Of a stretch of 64,000 nt of DNA, positions 10,170 to 21,788 are shown piece by piece. The notes beneath the pieces are model-generated. The model saw only the letters and a program-made list of their open reading frames with translations. It was not told the DNA's origin and ran no database searches. Source of the stretch: Hemicordylus capensis. Taxonomy: Eukaryota; Chordata; Lepidosauria; Squamata; Cordylidae. The translations under genes were made by a program, and so were the position numbers. Every line of letters begins with the position of its first letter. Position 1 is the stretch's first letter. The stretch covers positions 13,402,001 to 13,466,000 of the forward strand of contig NC_069661.1 of NCBI RefSeq assembly GCF_027244095.1. The letters run 5' to 3'.

Positions 10170-12740
10170 ATTAATAAACAACTTTATAGTAAATCCACTG
10201 CAACACTATGAATAAATTATTGGGATTCTTTTTCATTTAACGTTTTAAGGGGTACAAAACAGAGATGCCCACTCTCCCTGCTCTGAATTTATCCTCTCTA
10301 TAGAACTTCTTGCTCAAGCCATTAGACATAACCAATTTATTAAAGTCTCAATATTAACAATATAGAACACAAAATTGACTTATACGCAGATGAAATTGCT
10401 TTATTTTTGTCAGATCATTTGCAGGCCATTCCAACTATATCAGATGAGCCTGTCACATTTGAAAAAGTGGCAGGTCTAAAAATAAACTTTTCTACATCAG
10501 AACAACTTTGCTCTGGAATCAGTCCCAAATCTCAAAATAGAACACTAAAACTTCAAGGGGTTCCCAACATTTCTAAGATTATAAGGTATTTGGGAGTTCA
10601 CATCTCCAAAAACTTATCACTGCTCAGTACATCGCACTTTCTCCCAGTAATAATATTTATGAAAAGAAAAAGAAAAAGAAAAAAGGGAAGCAATTAATCT
10701 TTCCTGGTTATGTTGGATAAAGTAAAGTGTGACCTCGAGTCGGTGTCAACTCCTGGCAACCACAGAGCCCTGAGGTTGTCTTTGGTAGAATACAGGAGGG
10801 GTTGACCATTGCCTCCTCCCATGCGATATGTGACGATGCCTTCCAGCATCTTCCTATATCGCTGCTGCCTGATATACAAGTAGGTGCTTCCCATAGTCTG
10901 GGAAGCATACCAGTTGGGATTTGAACCGGTAACCTCATGCTTGCTAGGCAAGTCATTTCCCACTGCACCATTAGGTGGCTTTAGCCACAAAAATGTTTTT
11001 GCTTCCCAGCTTATTGTTCTTATATCAGGTTTTGCCTATTTATTTGCCTTTGCACATACTACAGAGATGGCAAAAACCTTTTGTTTCTTTCCTACATGCT
11101 GACAAAAAGGCGAGACTCTGTCACAGTGTATGTATTATATATAAAAACATCTCAGAGTGATTTGGGAATTCCAAGCTTAGTTGCTTATTTTGAAGCCTGA
11201 CATATCCAGAATATTTTATGGATTAGATTGATTCAGAAGTCAAACCTTGGGCTAAAATGGAAATCCCTGAAAGACAACTACATAATATAAAAACCCTGCC
11301 CTTTCTGCCAGATCTTTGCAAGAATTCAAAAGTATTTGATAACCCATTCTTGACTGCTATGTTTAAAATCTGGAAAAAATGGTCTAAGATTTTAGTTCCA
11401 CCATTCTCTCATCTTATTCCATTCTTCAATCATCTAAAATTATTTGAGATATTTACACCATCTCAGGTTTCAAGATTCACAAGACAAGAAACAATTAGGC
11501 TGAAGGATTTCTACCACTTGGACAAGCCAATCACTTTAGACTCAATAAGAGAAAAGCTCACAATGCACGGGACTTCATCTTTTTCAACTCAGGTCTTTTA
11601 TTTCCAATCCAAGAATAACAGCACAAGCCAGCAGGCATTTAACAAAACTTGAATCACTGCTATTAGAAGCCTCAGAGTCCTCCAAAGGTCTGATTTCTAA
11701 ACTGTACAACATTATTATTGATCAAATAACAAATCCCCTAATAGGCCTTAAGTTGAGCTGAGGGAGTGATTCTCAACAGGAAATTAATGAAACAGAATGA
11801 AATAATGTTTGGAAATGGAAGCCAGTTATAGTATTTTATCTTCAGCTCAGATTAAGAAGAACTTCCTCAAAGTGTATCATAAATGATACCTGACTCCTGA
11901 CTCCTGGCTCATATTAAGAAAGGTTGCTCCCCTTCCTGTTGTAATGGTTGTGGGGCAAGGGGAACTTATATTTTCATTTATGGTGCAATTGCCCCTTTTT
12001 GGTCTGCGGCCTTTAAAAATGAGCAGAATTACAAATCCGAGTATGAGCTTGAACCCACGATTAGTGCTATTAAATATATTTTCTGGGGATAATTCTGTTC
12101 TGTTATCCAAAGATTACATTAATTAATGCAAGGATGTCCGTAGCTAAACATTGGAAAAAATAAGACCATGGCTCTTGACACCTGGTATCAAAACTTGTGG
12201 TTTATTGCCATTGCAGAAAAGTTAATACACATCAGCAGACTACAGTTGGGTCATACTAAACCGGATGCTTACTTTGCTATATAGCTTGACTTCATCTCGT
12301 TAAAAAATCAGGAGAATTATGGATGTTCTCCCCCTTCTTACTATATCAGTGTTCGGAAAGACAACTAAGTGGGCATGCTGCTTGGTCTTGCAGAAAAACT
12401 GCCTTCTTTTCTTTTCTTTTAATTTAATATTTCAAACTATTTCTTACAGAGGGTTTTTACAGCTAATTTAACAACAACAATATGTGCTAGGAGTTGTGCC
12501 TCCCAACACTCTATGGTTACCCCATTCCTTTCCATTGGGTTTTGTTGAGTGCATTGCTTTTCTGTGTTGATGTTATGCAAGCGAGTGTAGTCTATCAAAT
12601 CCTCCACGATAATGAGCTGGTTTATTAGTATTACAGCTAAAGATCTATTGTACTGATTCCCAAATGAGATTGTGTATTTTGATTACTATTTAATAAATGT
12701 GGTGTAGTTTGCATTAGAAGGTTGTTCCCATTTGTGTCAG
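10170..12740 (+). mobile_element. L1-clade LINE, decayed ORF2 part
   Basis: Broken reading frames carry L1-type reverse-transcriptase strings: a 'RCPLSP' equivalent near 10265, then DLYADEIALFLS (YADD box, with the last Asp changed to Glu) and VAGLKINFSTSEQL near 10470, followed by KIIRYLGVHISK. After 11257 an open stretch of 131 codons resembles the L1 ORF2 C-terminal region (NPFLTAMFKIWKKW, RLKDFYHLDKPI). A tRNA-type SINE is inserted at 10718-10981. Many frame breaks make this an old, inactive copy. The right boundary is approximate. Confidence 0.7.
10718..10981 (-). mobile_element. tRNA-derived SINE, family A
   Basis: Read on the minus strand it starts CCACCTAATGGTGCAGTGGG (tRNA A-box region) and has GGTTCAAATCC (B box), a body with GATATAGGAAGATGCTGGAA and CCCTCCTGTATTCTACC, and ends near GACACCGACTCGA. 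It is one of five copies in the window and is inserted into the L1-type LINE. Confidence 0.88.
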
Positions 12741-13014
12741 TCCCACATCCGTGCTCCGGTTAGTACTTTATAGCACAAAGCACAAAGCACTTGCTACCTG
12801 GAAGGGACAAACGGACTGCATCTGTGTCTCCCGGGTTGCAAGCACCTTGTTCACTGGCTGGGGGCTTTCTTTCTTTTCTTCATTTGCAGCAAAGGGCAAA
12901 AAGAACACCCAGCTGGCAGACAAAGTGTGTGTCTGCTGGGAATGGATAAGGGGCCACACATTGTGTTCCCACCCGACAAGTGTGCTTCATTAGCTGGCCG
13001 AGTACAGAAGGGGG
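12741..13014. other. Unassigned unique sequence
   Basis: No gene or repeat was recognised. A T-rich tract ending TTTGCAG near 12892 looks like a splice acceptor, but no supported exon follows it. Confidence 0.4.
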
Positions 13015-13022
13015 TGAAGGGG

Positions 13023-14075
13023 CAGGGGCGTATCTAGGGAAAATAGCGCCTAGGGCAAGCACTGAAATTGCGCCCCCTGTCCAAACATCTGACACCCATC
13101 TTTCAGATAACGTTACCATAATATCAGCTGAAAAATATAAGCCAAGCTCGTTAATCTTTTAAAATTTCAAAAACTATTTAGCAGTGGATGTAGCCAGACC
13201 AAAAAATGCTGGGAAATGACAAATTTCAGTATGCTGGGGCTCATGAAATACCCAAATACTATTTGGAGGTGTACTTGGAAAACTAAACAGAAGTGCCTAT
13301 CTAATTCTCTACTATGCATTGTAGCATCACTATTACATACGTTTTAAAAATAAATGGAGAATTTGGCTTTTCCCAGATACTCTGAAAATAATTAAAGGAT
13401 ATGCAGAGTAAACTGTGTCACTGCTTGGAATATATTCTGGTATTTCAGAAAGACAGTTAAAATGAGAGAAAGAGAGCAAGAAACTCCCAGTGGGCCTTAA
13501 TACTAAGGATTTCACACTGATTCAAAGACAAACTCACCATTAATAGCCATATTATTAAGACACCACATTTAACTCACTTATCATAAGAAGCAAATGAATA
13601 CAATCCTAGCTCATATGTTTCAGCTCAGTATTCACAAGCCCTGATTCTCTGTACATAGTGCCAAACTGAATATGTGTACAGTGACTTATATTGAATTATT
13701 ATTTTTTAACCTGTAGCCCCTTTGGGGTGCTTCCTATAGGCCGTGGGAGGGGGGCAACTGCAAAGGTTACCCCTCCCACCGCTGGCCTCTAGGGCCTCGC
13801 AGAGACCATTTGAGCATGTGCTGTGGCCATTTTTTAAAATAATTAAAAAAAAAAAAAAGACTGCTGGAAACAAAATGGCCACCGTGCATGCTCAAATGGC
13901 CTCTGTGAGACCTGGCATGGCCTAGGGCCTCACAGAGGCCATTTGAGCATGTGCAGTGGCCATTTTGTTTTTGGTGACCTTTTTTTTAAAAAAAAATAAT
14001 TTTAAGAATTTGCGCCCCCCTTCAAGTGGCACCCAGGGCACGTGCCCTGCCCGCCCTACCCTAGATACGCCCCTG
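13023..14075 (+). mobile_element. Non-autonomous hAT element, family H1, copy 1
   Basis: The ends are CAGGGGCGTATCTAGGG and its reverse complement CCCTAGATACGCCCCTG. The element is flanked by a perfect 8-bp duplication TGAAGGGG (13015-13022 and 14076-14083), the hallmark of hAT transposition. It is 1053 bp with no transposase coding. The last 300 bp contain repeated and inverted units around ATTTGAGCATGTG and CAAATGGCCTCTGTGAGG that can fold into hairpins. Copies 2 and 3 are at 29825-30887 and 56713-57729. Confidence 0.95.
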
Positions 14076-14237
14076 TGAAGGGGTGCCTTGAGGGAGAGGC
14101 AAGAAGGCACTGTGGTGGCCCCCTCAGAACCTGGCAGCCCAGCAACATTTGTCTCCCACGCATCCACTGGTGGCTATGCCTCAGGTGGGCTCCCCTTTGC
14201 TAGACGTTTTCTTCAATTTCATCCATCGTTTGAGGCA

Positions 14238-14980
14238 GGGGCAGTCCTTTCATGAAGTGAGGTGAGTCCATTGCCTCAGGCAGCAGATTATTGGGGCTTC
14301 AGTCAGGGCTCTCTCTAGCTTCTGTGAGGCCCAGGGTGAAAATAGTTTTCAGCCGCCCCCCCCCCCCCCCCGCCTGTACCCAGTGAATCAATATTGTTCC
14401 AGCCATGCCAGAACTCAAAGAGCTTCTGGTGCTCGCTGCAGGGCAAGCCACCCCGAAGGGATAGGCCCCTGGGTGACTGCCCCCACCCCAGAAAGCTCTA
14501 GTGCCAATAGGGCACCAAGATGCCCCCCATTGCTGCTGTCAGAGCAGATGTTTGTCTGTCAGAGCAGAGCTTTGCAAGCAGCAGGGCAAGATGAGAGGTG
14601 GCTTCCTTCCCTTCTCTCCTCACACTCCTTGCAAAGCTTGCAAGAAGCATGAAAAGAGGCTGCTGGCAACCTTCATTAGAATACAGGAAGAACATAGGAA
14701 GCTGCCTTATATTGAGTCAGACCATTGGTCCATCTAGGTCACTCTTGTCTACACTGGCTGGCTCTCCAAGTCAGTTTTAGGCCTCCTTGGTGATGACAGG
14801 GGTTGAACCCAGGACCTTCTGAATCCAAAATGGATACTCGGCCACTGAGAAATGGCCCTGTCCCTTCCCTCCTCCTCAACCCCTAGGCCACTTTCAAAGC
14901 TTGCAAGGGTCCATTTTGAAAGGGGGGCTGGCCCCCACCAGAGACGTGGGGCAAGGCAGTATATGGCTGATTCGGCTCCT
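14238..14980. repeat. Interspersed repeat Z, copy 2 (interrupted by a SINE)
   Basis: It matches 8478-8830 at the start (CCTTTCATGAAGTGAGGTG) and at the end (CTTGCAAGGGTCCATTTT, then GGGGCTGGCCCCCACCAGA). A family B SINE at about 14691-14862 is inserted between the halves. A poly-C tract of 16 bases lies near 14356. Confidence 0.5.
14691..14862 (-). mobile_element. tRNA-headed SINE of family B
   Basis: On the minus strand the copy begins GGGCCATTTCTCAGTGGCC, contains GGTCCTGGGTTCAACCCC (tRNA B box) and then joins the standard family B body and tail: TAGATGGACCAATGGTCTGA and GCAGCTTCCTATGTTC. Other family B copies have a 5S-rRNA-like head on the same body. It is inserted in repeat Z. Confidence 0.85.
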
Positions 14981-15682
14981 CTTCTCGGGTGCCTCAATAC
15001 CTGGCGTGCAGTGGGAGTATCCCACTGTGCTGGCACCAGATCAGGTCAATAGAAAGTGTAACAGCACTCAAGAAGAAGAAGAAGAAATCCGAGTTGTTAA
15101 TTAAATAATCTGGAAAGACCCTCAGCCTTGATTTCTAATCATGCTACTATTTAGCAGAAGACAACGGCTCTTGGGGAAATCCCGTGCCTGTGGCTTCCTG
15201 TGGTCCCAGAGGGCAGCTGATACGAAGGTTGGTGTTGTGCAACGAGGCGTGACATGAGGTCAGGGCTTGTTATGCAACAGTATCCTGAGATCCACCTCCC
15301 CTTCTGAGCAGCTGGATGGGGAAGTTGACATATCTGGAGTCTAATAACAGTTTTGACATATTAGTATTATTTGACAGCAGTTTCTGTCCGGAAGTTAGAA
15401 TAAGGCTTCATATGACGCTGAGTTGCATGGACATCTTCCTCCCAGTTTTGTTTTGTACCCAAAGCAGCTGTGCGAAGCTGCAATCTGGACTGGATGCTGG
15501 CAGAGACTTTCCCCCCATGGGATGAAAAATAGCTCGGCGGGGGTGATTCTGACAGGGAACATAGCCCTCCAGAAAAGAGATTCTTCCTTCTCCTAATGGT
15601 GCAATGAGATCCAAACTGCAGTTTCCTTTGGGGAAAATGGGAGATGGAGCACCACGTTATCGGAAAGCTTCATTCCCCAAGC

Positions 15683-15692
15683 GAAACTGAAA
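15683..15692 (+). promoter_or_regulatory. ISRE-like motif
   Basis: GAAACTGAAA fits the core interferon-stimulated response element (GAAANNGAAA). It stands alone in unique sequence about 20 kb from the nearest chemokine promoter. A distal enhancer role is possible but unproven; chance occurrence is also possible. Confidence 0.25.
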
Positions 15693-16104
15693 CATGTAGA
15701 AAGGAAAAATAAATAAATATAATTCAGCCAGAATTTGCTTGTGGAATAATTCCTTTCACTCCCAAATTAGCAGCGTCGGGAGTTGCTTAGCCAGTTCTCA
15801 GGAAAAGATTAATCATTAACGGAAGGTGTTTTCTAAGTGCAGACCAAAGCATCAACGTACGTAGATATTAAATGGACTTTAGCTTCCAGATGCATTTTGA
15901 AATCTTGAGCTTTACAGATAGTGCTGTCCATATATCCTGACCAATCATTTCTATTTTCTTTAGGACAGGCTTTACGTCAGATACTTTTGAACAAAGGGGG
16001 TTTCCTGGTGGCAATGAAGTGTGGGATCTGCAGGCAAGCTCCAAGCATGATCTTACCCACTGAACAGACACTCCTGCAAGCTATCATGTGCCTTCCTAGT
16101 GTGA

Positions 16105-18295
16105 CATTATTATTTATTTATTTAAAATATTTATACCCCACCCCTCCAGTGCGCTACTGCTCAGGGCAGCTCACAACAATAAGATAGACACAGATACAAT
16201 AAAAGTAATAAAATTAACTAAATTTTTAAAAGGTCAGATTAAAAACCACAATTATTAGGTTCAAATTAAAATGGAAAATTATAAAAAGCTAAAGAACCTA
16301 CCAGATATAACAAATAATAATGGAGCATTAAAAAGTCTCCTCAAAAAGGTGCGTTTTAAGATATTTTTTAAAAACACTGAGGGAGGGAGCATGGTGAAGC
16401 TCTTCAGGGAAGGTGCCCCAAAGCCGAGGGGCTACAACCTAAAAGGCCCTGTCTCTAGTCCCCGCCAACTGGATCTCTGTTAGTGGCAGGGTCATGAGCA
16501 GGGCCTGAGATAATGAGCGGAGGGCCCTGGCAGATTCATATGGGTGAATGCGGTCCGACAGGTACCCTGGCTCTAAACCGTTTAGGGTTTTAAAGGTCAA
16601 TACCAGCACCTTGAATCTAGCCCAGAAACGGACTGCTAGCCAATGAAGCTGATGCAGGATGGGTGTAGTACTCGTGAAGTGACTTGCACCCACGAGCATT
16701 CTTGTGGCAACATTCTGAACCAGCTGAAGCTTCCAAACAGTCTTCAAGGGTAGCCCCACGTTGAGCGCATTGCAGTAGTCCAATCTGGGTGTTACCAACG
16801 CATGAGTGACTGAGGTCAAGTCCAGCTTCTCCAAGTAGGGTCGCAGCTGGCATACCAGCCGTAGTTGGTAAAAGGCGCTTCTGCACACTGCCGCCACCTG
16901 CGCCTCCAAGGACAGTGTTGGGTCCAGAAGCACCCCCAAAATGTGGACTTTGTCTTTCAGAGGGAGCGTGACCCCTTCCAAGACCAGATTTACCTCATTA
17001 CTCGCATGATTAGTTCTACCAACCCAGAGCACTTCCGTCTTATCTGGATTGAGTTTCAGCTTGTTTGCCCCCATCCAGTCCAGAACAGCCTCCAAGCTCC
17101 GGTTCAGAGCATCCATTGCCTCCCTGGTGTCTGCTGACTTAAAAGATAGGTAGAGCTGGGTGTCATCAGCATATTGATGGCACCTCAGCCCACACCTACG
17201 GATGACCTCTCCCAGGGGGTACATGTAAATGTTAAACAGCATGGGGGACAGAATAGATCCTTGTGGCACCCAATAGGCCAAAGGCCAAGGGGTGGAGCAG
17301 GCATCCCCCAGCACCACCTTCTGAGTACGACTCCCTGGGTAGGAGTGGAGCCACCATATAACCGTGCCCCCAAGTCTCAACCCAGAGAGACATCCCAGAA
17401 GGATACCATGGCTGATGGTATCGAAAGCAGCTGAGAGGTCCAGAAGGATCAACAGAGTCACACTCCCTCTGTCTATCTCCCGACGCAGGTCATCCACCAG
17501 TTTCAGTTCCATATCCAGGTCGGAAGCCAGACTGGAAAGGACCTAAGTAATCAGCTTCATCCAGGGCTGCCTGGAGCTGAAACGCCACAACGCTCTCCAA
17601 CACCTTGCCCAGGAAGGGGAAGTTTGAAACTGGTCAAAAGTTATTTAAGTCATCTGGGTCCAATGAGGGCTTTTTAAGGAGAGGCCTAATGACTGCCTCC
17701 TTCTGGCAAGAGCACCCCCTGCTCTAAAGAGGCATTCACCACCCCCGCCATCCACAGTCCCAGCCCCTCCCTACAAGCCTTCACCAACCATGAAGGGCAA
17801 GGGTCGAGGACACACGTGGTAGGCCTCAACCTTCCAAGCAGCCTGTCCACCTCCTCAGGCAACACAGTCTGAAAACCATCCAATATAACAAGATCAGACG
17901 GTACATCGGCAACATCCAGTTCCGATGCTGCAAAAAACTTGGCATCCAAGTCAGAATGGTTATGAGCGATTTTATCTGCAAAATGTAAAGCAAATCGGTC
18001 ACAGTAGGCTGCCTAGTGTTCTGTCTGATGGTCTTTGGGGTCCTCACCTTGGAGGCCCTGAACCACTCGAAAAAGCTCTGCTGGACGACATTGAGCCAAT
18101 GCGATGGTGGCAAGAAAGTAGGATTTCTTCGCCGCCATCACCGCCATAGAGTAGGCCCTAATATGGGCTCTAGCCTGTGTTCGGTCACATTCATTCCGAG
18201 TTTTCCTCCAACGATACTCAAGCCGTCTACCAGCCTGCTTCATTGTCCACAACGCACGTGTATACCAGGGAGTTGCTTGGGCTCAGCAGGTCGGG
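16105..18295 (-). mobile_element. CR1/L2-type LINE, 5'-truncated, RT domain nearly intact
   Basis: On the minus strand one open frame of 357 codons (17512-16439) holds a typical non-LTR reverse transcriptase: LLDLSAAFDTISHGILL, WVPQGSILSPMLFNIYMYPL, HQYADDTQLYLS, LKLNPDKTEVLWVG and RLDYCNALNVGLPL. Upstream pieces between 17686 and 18252 carry the N-terminal RT region (ARAHIRAYSMAVMAAKKSYF) with frame breaks between them. The antisense 3' UTR with the 'TATACCCCACCC' block lies at 16105-16170. The endonuclease domain is missing. Clade (L2 against CR1) is uncertain. Confidence 0.88.
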
Positions 18296-19827
18296 AGAGG
18301 GCGCCTAATCTTACCTTCTGTCAGGGCCATAGCTACAATTGAGCAAGAGTCCCTGAGAAAGGGGGAGGCACAAGCTGGGTGACAGCTTGCTCTTTGTTCT
18401 CCCCCTTGCACTTCCCTGAAGAAAAAGGCAGAGGAACAGGGGCCCATCTTCAGTCCTTTCCCCAGGGCTGACTCCAGTCTTGCTACACTCCTGCCTTCTG
18501 TACACATGCTGAACAGGGGACTTCATGCGATTTTTGCAGCGCCACCTGTGGCTAGCTTGTGCATTACTGTATTACTTGAATCCAAGACAAGGTTCCCCCC
18601 CCCAAAAAAAATTATTTGATGTTAGCAATCAGGGGGGCATCTTAAATTCAGAGCCCTCTTCCTTTAGGGTAAATCAGATATAAACTGTACTTAATCTCTG
18701 TTTTTAAGGGGGTAATCTTAAATCCAGAGTCATCTTCTATTCTGATAAACATGGGTATAAGAAGAACCCATCACTTTTCATTATCACTTATAACCCTCAT
18801 CTGGATTTGGGGGTAGATTTCTACCCCCAGCTGTGTAAATGTGTCTAAATGTGCATAAACAAGCAAATCATGGCACTCCCAGCTATGATCTTATGGTCAT
18901 ACTCTTACCTGCACTTTGGTGCACAATATATCCGCAAGTATGGCCCCTCACCAGTTATGATATTTATGCCATTAATAAAAATATGACAGGGTAGAAAATC
19001 CCCAAAATGAACATCTCTGTGGTGGGGTGGTTTCTAACCCATTCCTATGTTAAGTCATTTGGGAGAAAAAACACCCCATAAATGAATTGACTTTCTATGG
19101 TGGGGTAGCTTCTACCTCACTTCCAGGTGCATATCCACGATTGAGCGACCAGGTTCAAAGAACCTGGGCCGCCGCCCCTAAGGGGCTGCACCTCTTGGCC
19201 CCAACATGCCCCTGCACCTGATGTCAGATGCAGGGGGCGTGGTCTAGCTCCCAAAAGGGGCTGTGCGGCCCCGTTTGGAAGTTGAATGGTCAGCACTGTG
19301 TTTGCAGCGTGGCCATGAGCAACTCTCCCTGAAGGCATGGAGAGCCACTCCTGGCCATGCTGTGAAGGTAGTGCTGGCCTCAATCTAACGCCCAAACAGG
19401 GCTGCACAATCCCATTTGGGAGCTAGACTATGCCCTGTGCCTGACATCAGGCATGGGGGATCAGACGTACAGGGCAGAGTGAGGGGGTCTGTTGTGGCAG
19501 CCGGATACGGGCCGCCACTGGCCTCCCTCCGCTAGTGCTCGCTTCCATAACATTTGGGATAAAAGAGGGCACACTGTTTCTCTTTAGAAACTTCAGTTTT
19601 GTTTCCCCTTGCAAGTTCAATTGACCTTCAATTGTGAACCGCCCAGAGACATAAGTTTTGGGCGGTATAGAAATATGTAAAATAAATAAAAATAAAATAA
19701 AATAATAAAAATAAAGATGATAGTGTCTGAAAAATAGCCTGAGGCACTGCATAGTTCTGTGCTCCCAAGTTAGAGCAGCTGTAACCAGCCCCTCCCACAA
19801 TGTCAGCCCTAGTGTTTGGAACAAGTA
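18296..19827. other. Repeat-derived sequence, poorly defined
   Basis: About 18330 starts with CAGGGCCATAGCTACAATTGAGC-type bases close to the end of the mini-hAT at 26219. About 18560-18780 is repeat Q. About 19128-19545 is GC-rich (GGTTCAAAGAACCTGGGCC and 'ATGTCAGATGCAGGGG') and resembles the MITE at 24015-24462. About 19625-19700 is another LINE tail in sense (GTGAACCGCCCAGAGAC). No host exon was recognised. Confidence 0.4.
18560..18780. repeat. Interspersed repeat Q, copy 1
   Basis: It shares 'TACTTGAATCCAAGACAAGG', 'CTTAAATTCAGAG' and 'TTAATCTCTGTTTTTAAGGG' with 32350-32530 and, in inverted form, 62522-62630. The unit is about 180-200 bp. The family was not identified; it is probably an old DNA transposon. 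Confidence 0.55.
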
Positions 19828-20048
19828 GCACTTACATTTAGCACTTACATTTATATACCGCTCTATAGCCGGAGCTCTCTAAGCGGTTTACAATGATTTT
19901 TAGCATATTGCCCCCAACATTCTGGCTACTCATTTTACCGACCTCGGAAGGATGGAAGGCTGAGTCAACCTTGAGCCCCTGGTCAGGATCGAACTTGTAA
20001 CCTTCTGGTTACAGGGCGGCAGTTTTACCACTGCGCCACCAGGGGCTC
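19828..20048 (-). mobile_element. Sauria-type tRNA SINE
   Basis: On the minus strand it begins GAGCCCCTGGTGGCGCAGTG (A box), has the B box AGTTCGATCC, then the conserved body GGTTGACTCAGCCTTCCATC and AGGTCGGTAAAATGAGTA, and ends in GGTATATAAATGTAAGTGC with a short repeated tail. This is the widespread squamate Sauria SINE as I know it, whose tail matches Bov-B LINEs. Confidence 0.9.
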
Positions 20049-20282
20049 TTAAGTAAATGATACAGAAGCATCTGACCTTGCAGAAGCAGGGATTTTAGCC
20101 ACCTGAACAAAGCCAAAAAGTTTACAACAGCCGCAACCACAATATGTTAGCTTCAGTAGGCCTGGCACCAGTGGGTTAACCATTCATAGTACTTTGGTCT
20201 TTCCCCATTCCTCCTTGTGGGGCAAAGCACTCCCCCCCCATATATACGTATGTATTTATTTTATTATTAAAAGATTTAACAT

Positions 20283-20625
20283 ACCTCCCACAAGGGAGTG
20301 GCTACAGGGCAGAGCACTTGCCACCAATGCACACCAACTGAAAGTGCCCACTAAGGAAGGAACGGAACCACTGCAAAACAGTGCCCCCAGTACCCAACCC
20401 ACGCAGGCACCCCAGAAGGATACCATGGTTGATGGAATCGAAAGCCACTGAGAGATCTAAAAGGACCAAGAGAAGGGTGCTACCCTCATCAAGGTCACGA
20501 TACAAGTAATCAACCAGAGTGACCAATGCCATTTCTGTGCTATGCCATAGCCTGAAACCCGACTGAGAAGGATCTAGAAAATCAGCTTCATCCAGAGCTC
20601 TCTCAAGCCGGGCACATACAATTTA
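20283..20625 (-). mobile_element. CR1/L2-type LINE fragment (RT domain)
   Basis: The minus-strand frame reads LLLVLLDLSVAFDSINHGIL then GGTVLQWFRSFLSG, the reverse-transcriptase block just before the YADD box. Both ends are truncated. Confidence 0.85.
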
Positions 20626-20859
20626 TTATATTTATTATATAAATATGATATTATTGCATACACAGGGCTATGTTCATCTCAACCTGCCCTCAGAGGATTG
20701 CTGTGGGGAATAACTGTTTCCCCAGTGTACAGCTAGCAGATGCTTTCCTCCTGAGCAAGTTGACCTATGTAGGCACAACAAGCCAGACATACCCCCAGAG
20801 ATGCGACCACATTCACAAAGGGAACCATTGTCATGTCATCTGTGTTCCAGGGTTGCATA

Positions 20860-21508
20860 TTAGGCTAATACCACACCACAGCATACAATACAGTAGAATA
20901 AAGCACAATAGGACTTGCGACGTGCCACTGTATATGACAACTAACCTTGCTTTCATTAACCCACAAGTTAATGTAGCAGACGTTGGCTGGTTGCATTTTT
21001 GGTTAATATCACACCACAGCATACAATACAGGAGGATGTGCCACTGTAAATAACAACAATCCTTACTTTCATTTACCCACAATGTAGCAGAAGTTTCAGG
21101 GTTTCATTATAGGCTAATACCACACCACAGCATACAATACAGAAGAACAAGCAACAATAGATCTTTGGATGTGCTATTGTAAATAACAATTAACCTCACT
21201 TTCATTAACCCACAAGTTAATGTAGCAGAAGTTTCAGGCTTGCCAATTAGGCTAATACCACACCACAGCAAACAATACAAGAGAATAAAGCAGAATAGGA
21301 CTTTGGATGTGCCACTGTAAATAATAATTAACCTCACTTTCATTTGCCCACAAGGTGATGTAGCAGAAGCTTCAGGGTTGCCAATTAGTCTAATACCATA
21401 CCACAGCATACCACAGCAGCTGCCGGGAGAGGAAGAGGAATACAGAAGAAAGTACAATAAGTCTTTGGATGTGCCACTGTAAATAACAATTAACATTACT
21501 TTGGATGG
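20860..21508. repeat. Tandem array, unit about 138 bp
   Basis: The block 'CTAATACCACACCACAGCA' recurs at 20865, 21003, 21114, 21252 and 21390, so the spacing is 138, 111, 138 and 138. Each unit also holds GATGTGCCACTGTAAATAA, CTTTCATTAACCCACAAG and AATGTAGCAGAAGTTTCAGG. The array resumes for part of a unit at 21788-21835 after a LINE insertion. Units have diverged, and one carries an internal deletion of about 27 bp. Confidence 0.92.
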
Positions 21509-21788
21509 CTAGTTTGGATGGCTTTAAGAGGGGTTTGGATAACTTCATGGAGGAGAGGTCTATCAACAGCTACTAGTCGGAGGGCTAGAGGCCACCTCCA
21601 GGCTCAAAGGCAGGATGCCTCTGAGTACCAGTTGCAGGGGAGTAACAGCAGGAGAGACAGCATGCCCTCGACTCCTACCTGTAGGCTTCCAGTGGAATCT
21701 GGTGGGCCGCTGTGTGAAACAGGATGCTGGACTAGATGGGCCTTGGATCTAATCCAGCAGGGGCTGTTCTTATGTTCTTATGTTCTTA
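21508..21788 (+). mobile_element. LINE 3' end inserted in the tandem array
   Basis: The segment reads GGATGGCTTTAAGAGGGGTT, ..GGTGGGCCGCTGTGTGA, GGATGCTGGACTAGATGGGC and ends in repeated TTATGTTC units. The 48362-48873 copy shows that this 3' UTR follows a LINE open reading frame. It splits the 138-bp array, whose sequence continues on both sides with a shared ACTTT. Confidence 0.85.

Larger units (their letters stand above)
14084..16100. other. Mostly unique sequence with repeat Z and a SINE
   Basis: Apart from repeat Z and the tRNA-headed SINE annotated separately, about 15100-16100 looks unique and non-coding. A short open stretch after an ATTTTCTTTAG acceptor-like site (15963) was considered as an exon, but it has no GT donor and no recognisable product. 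Confidence 0.4.

Noticed and set aside
10718-10981. Functional tRNA genes from A/B-box matches in the SINEs.
   Set aside because: The heads lack an intact tRNA fold and are joined to SINE bodies with target duplications.
16439-17512. The 357-codon minus-strand frame as a host gene.
   Set aside because: Its motifs (YADD box, NPDKTEVLWVG, RLDYCN) are those of a LINE reverse transcriptase.
20860-21508. CRISPR array.
   Set aside because: Units are 138-bp tandem repeats without the short repeat-unique spacer pattern, in a vertebrate genome.
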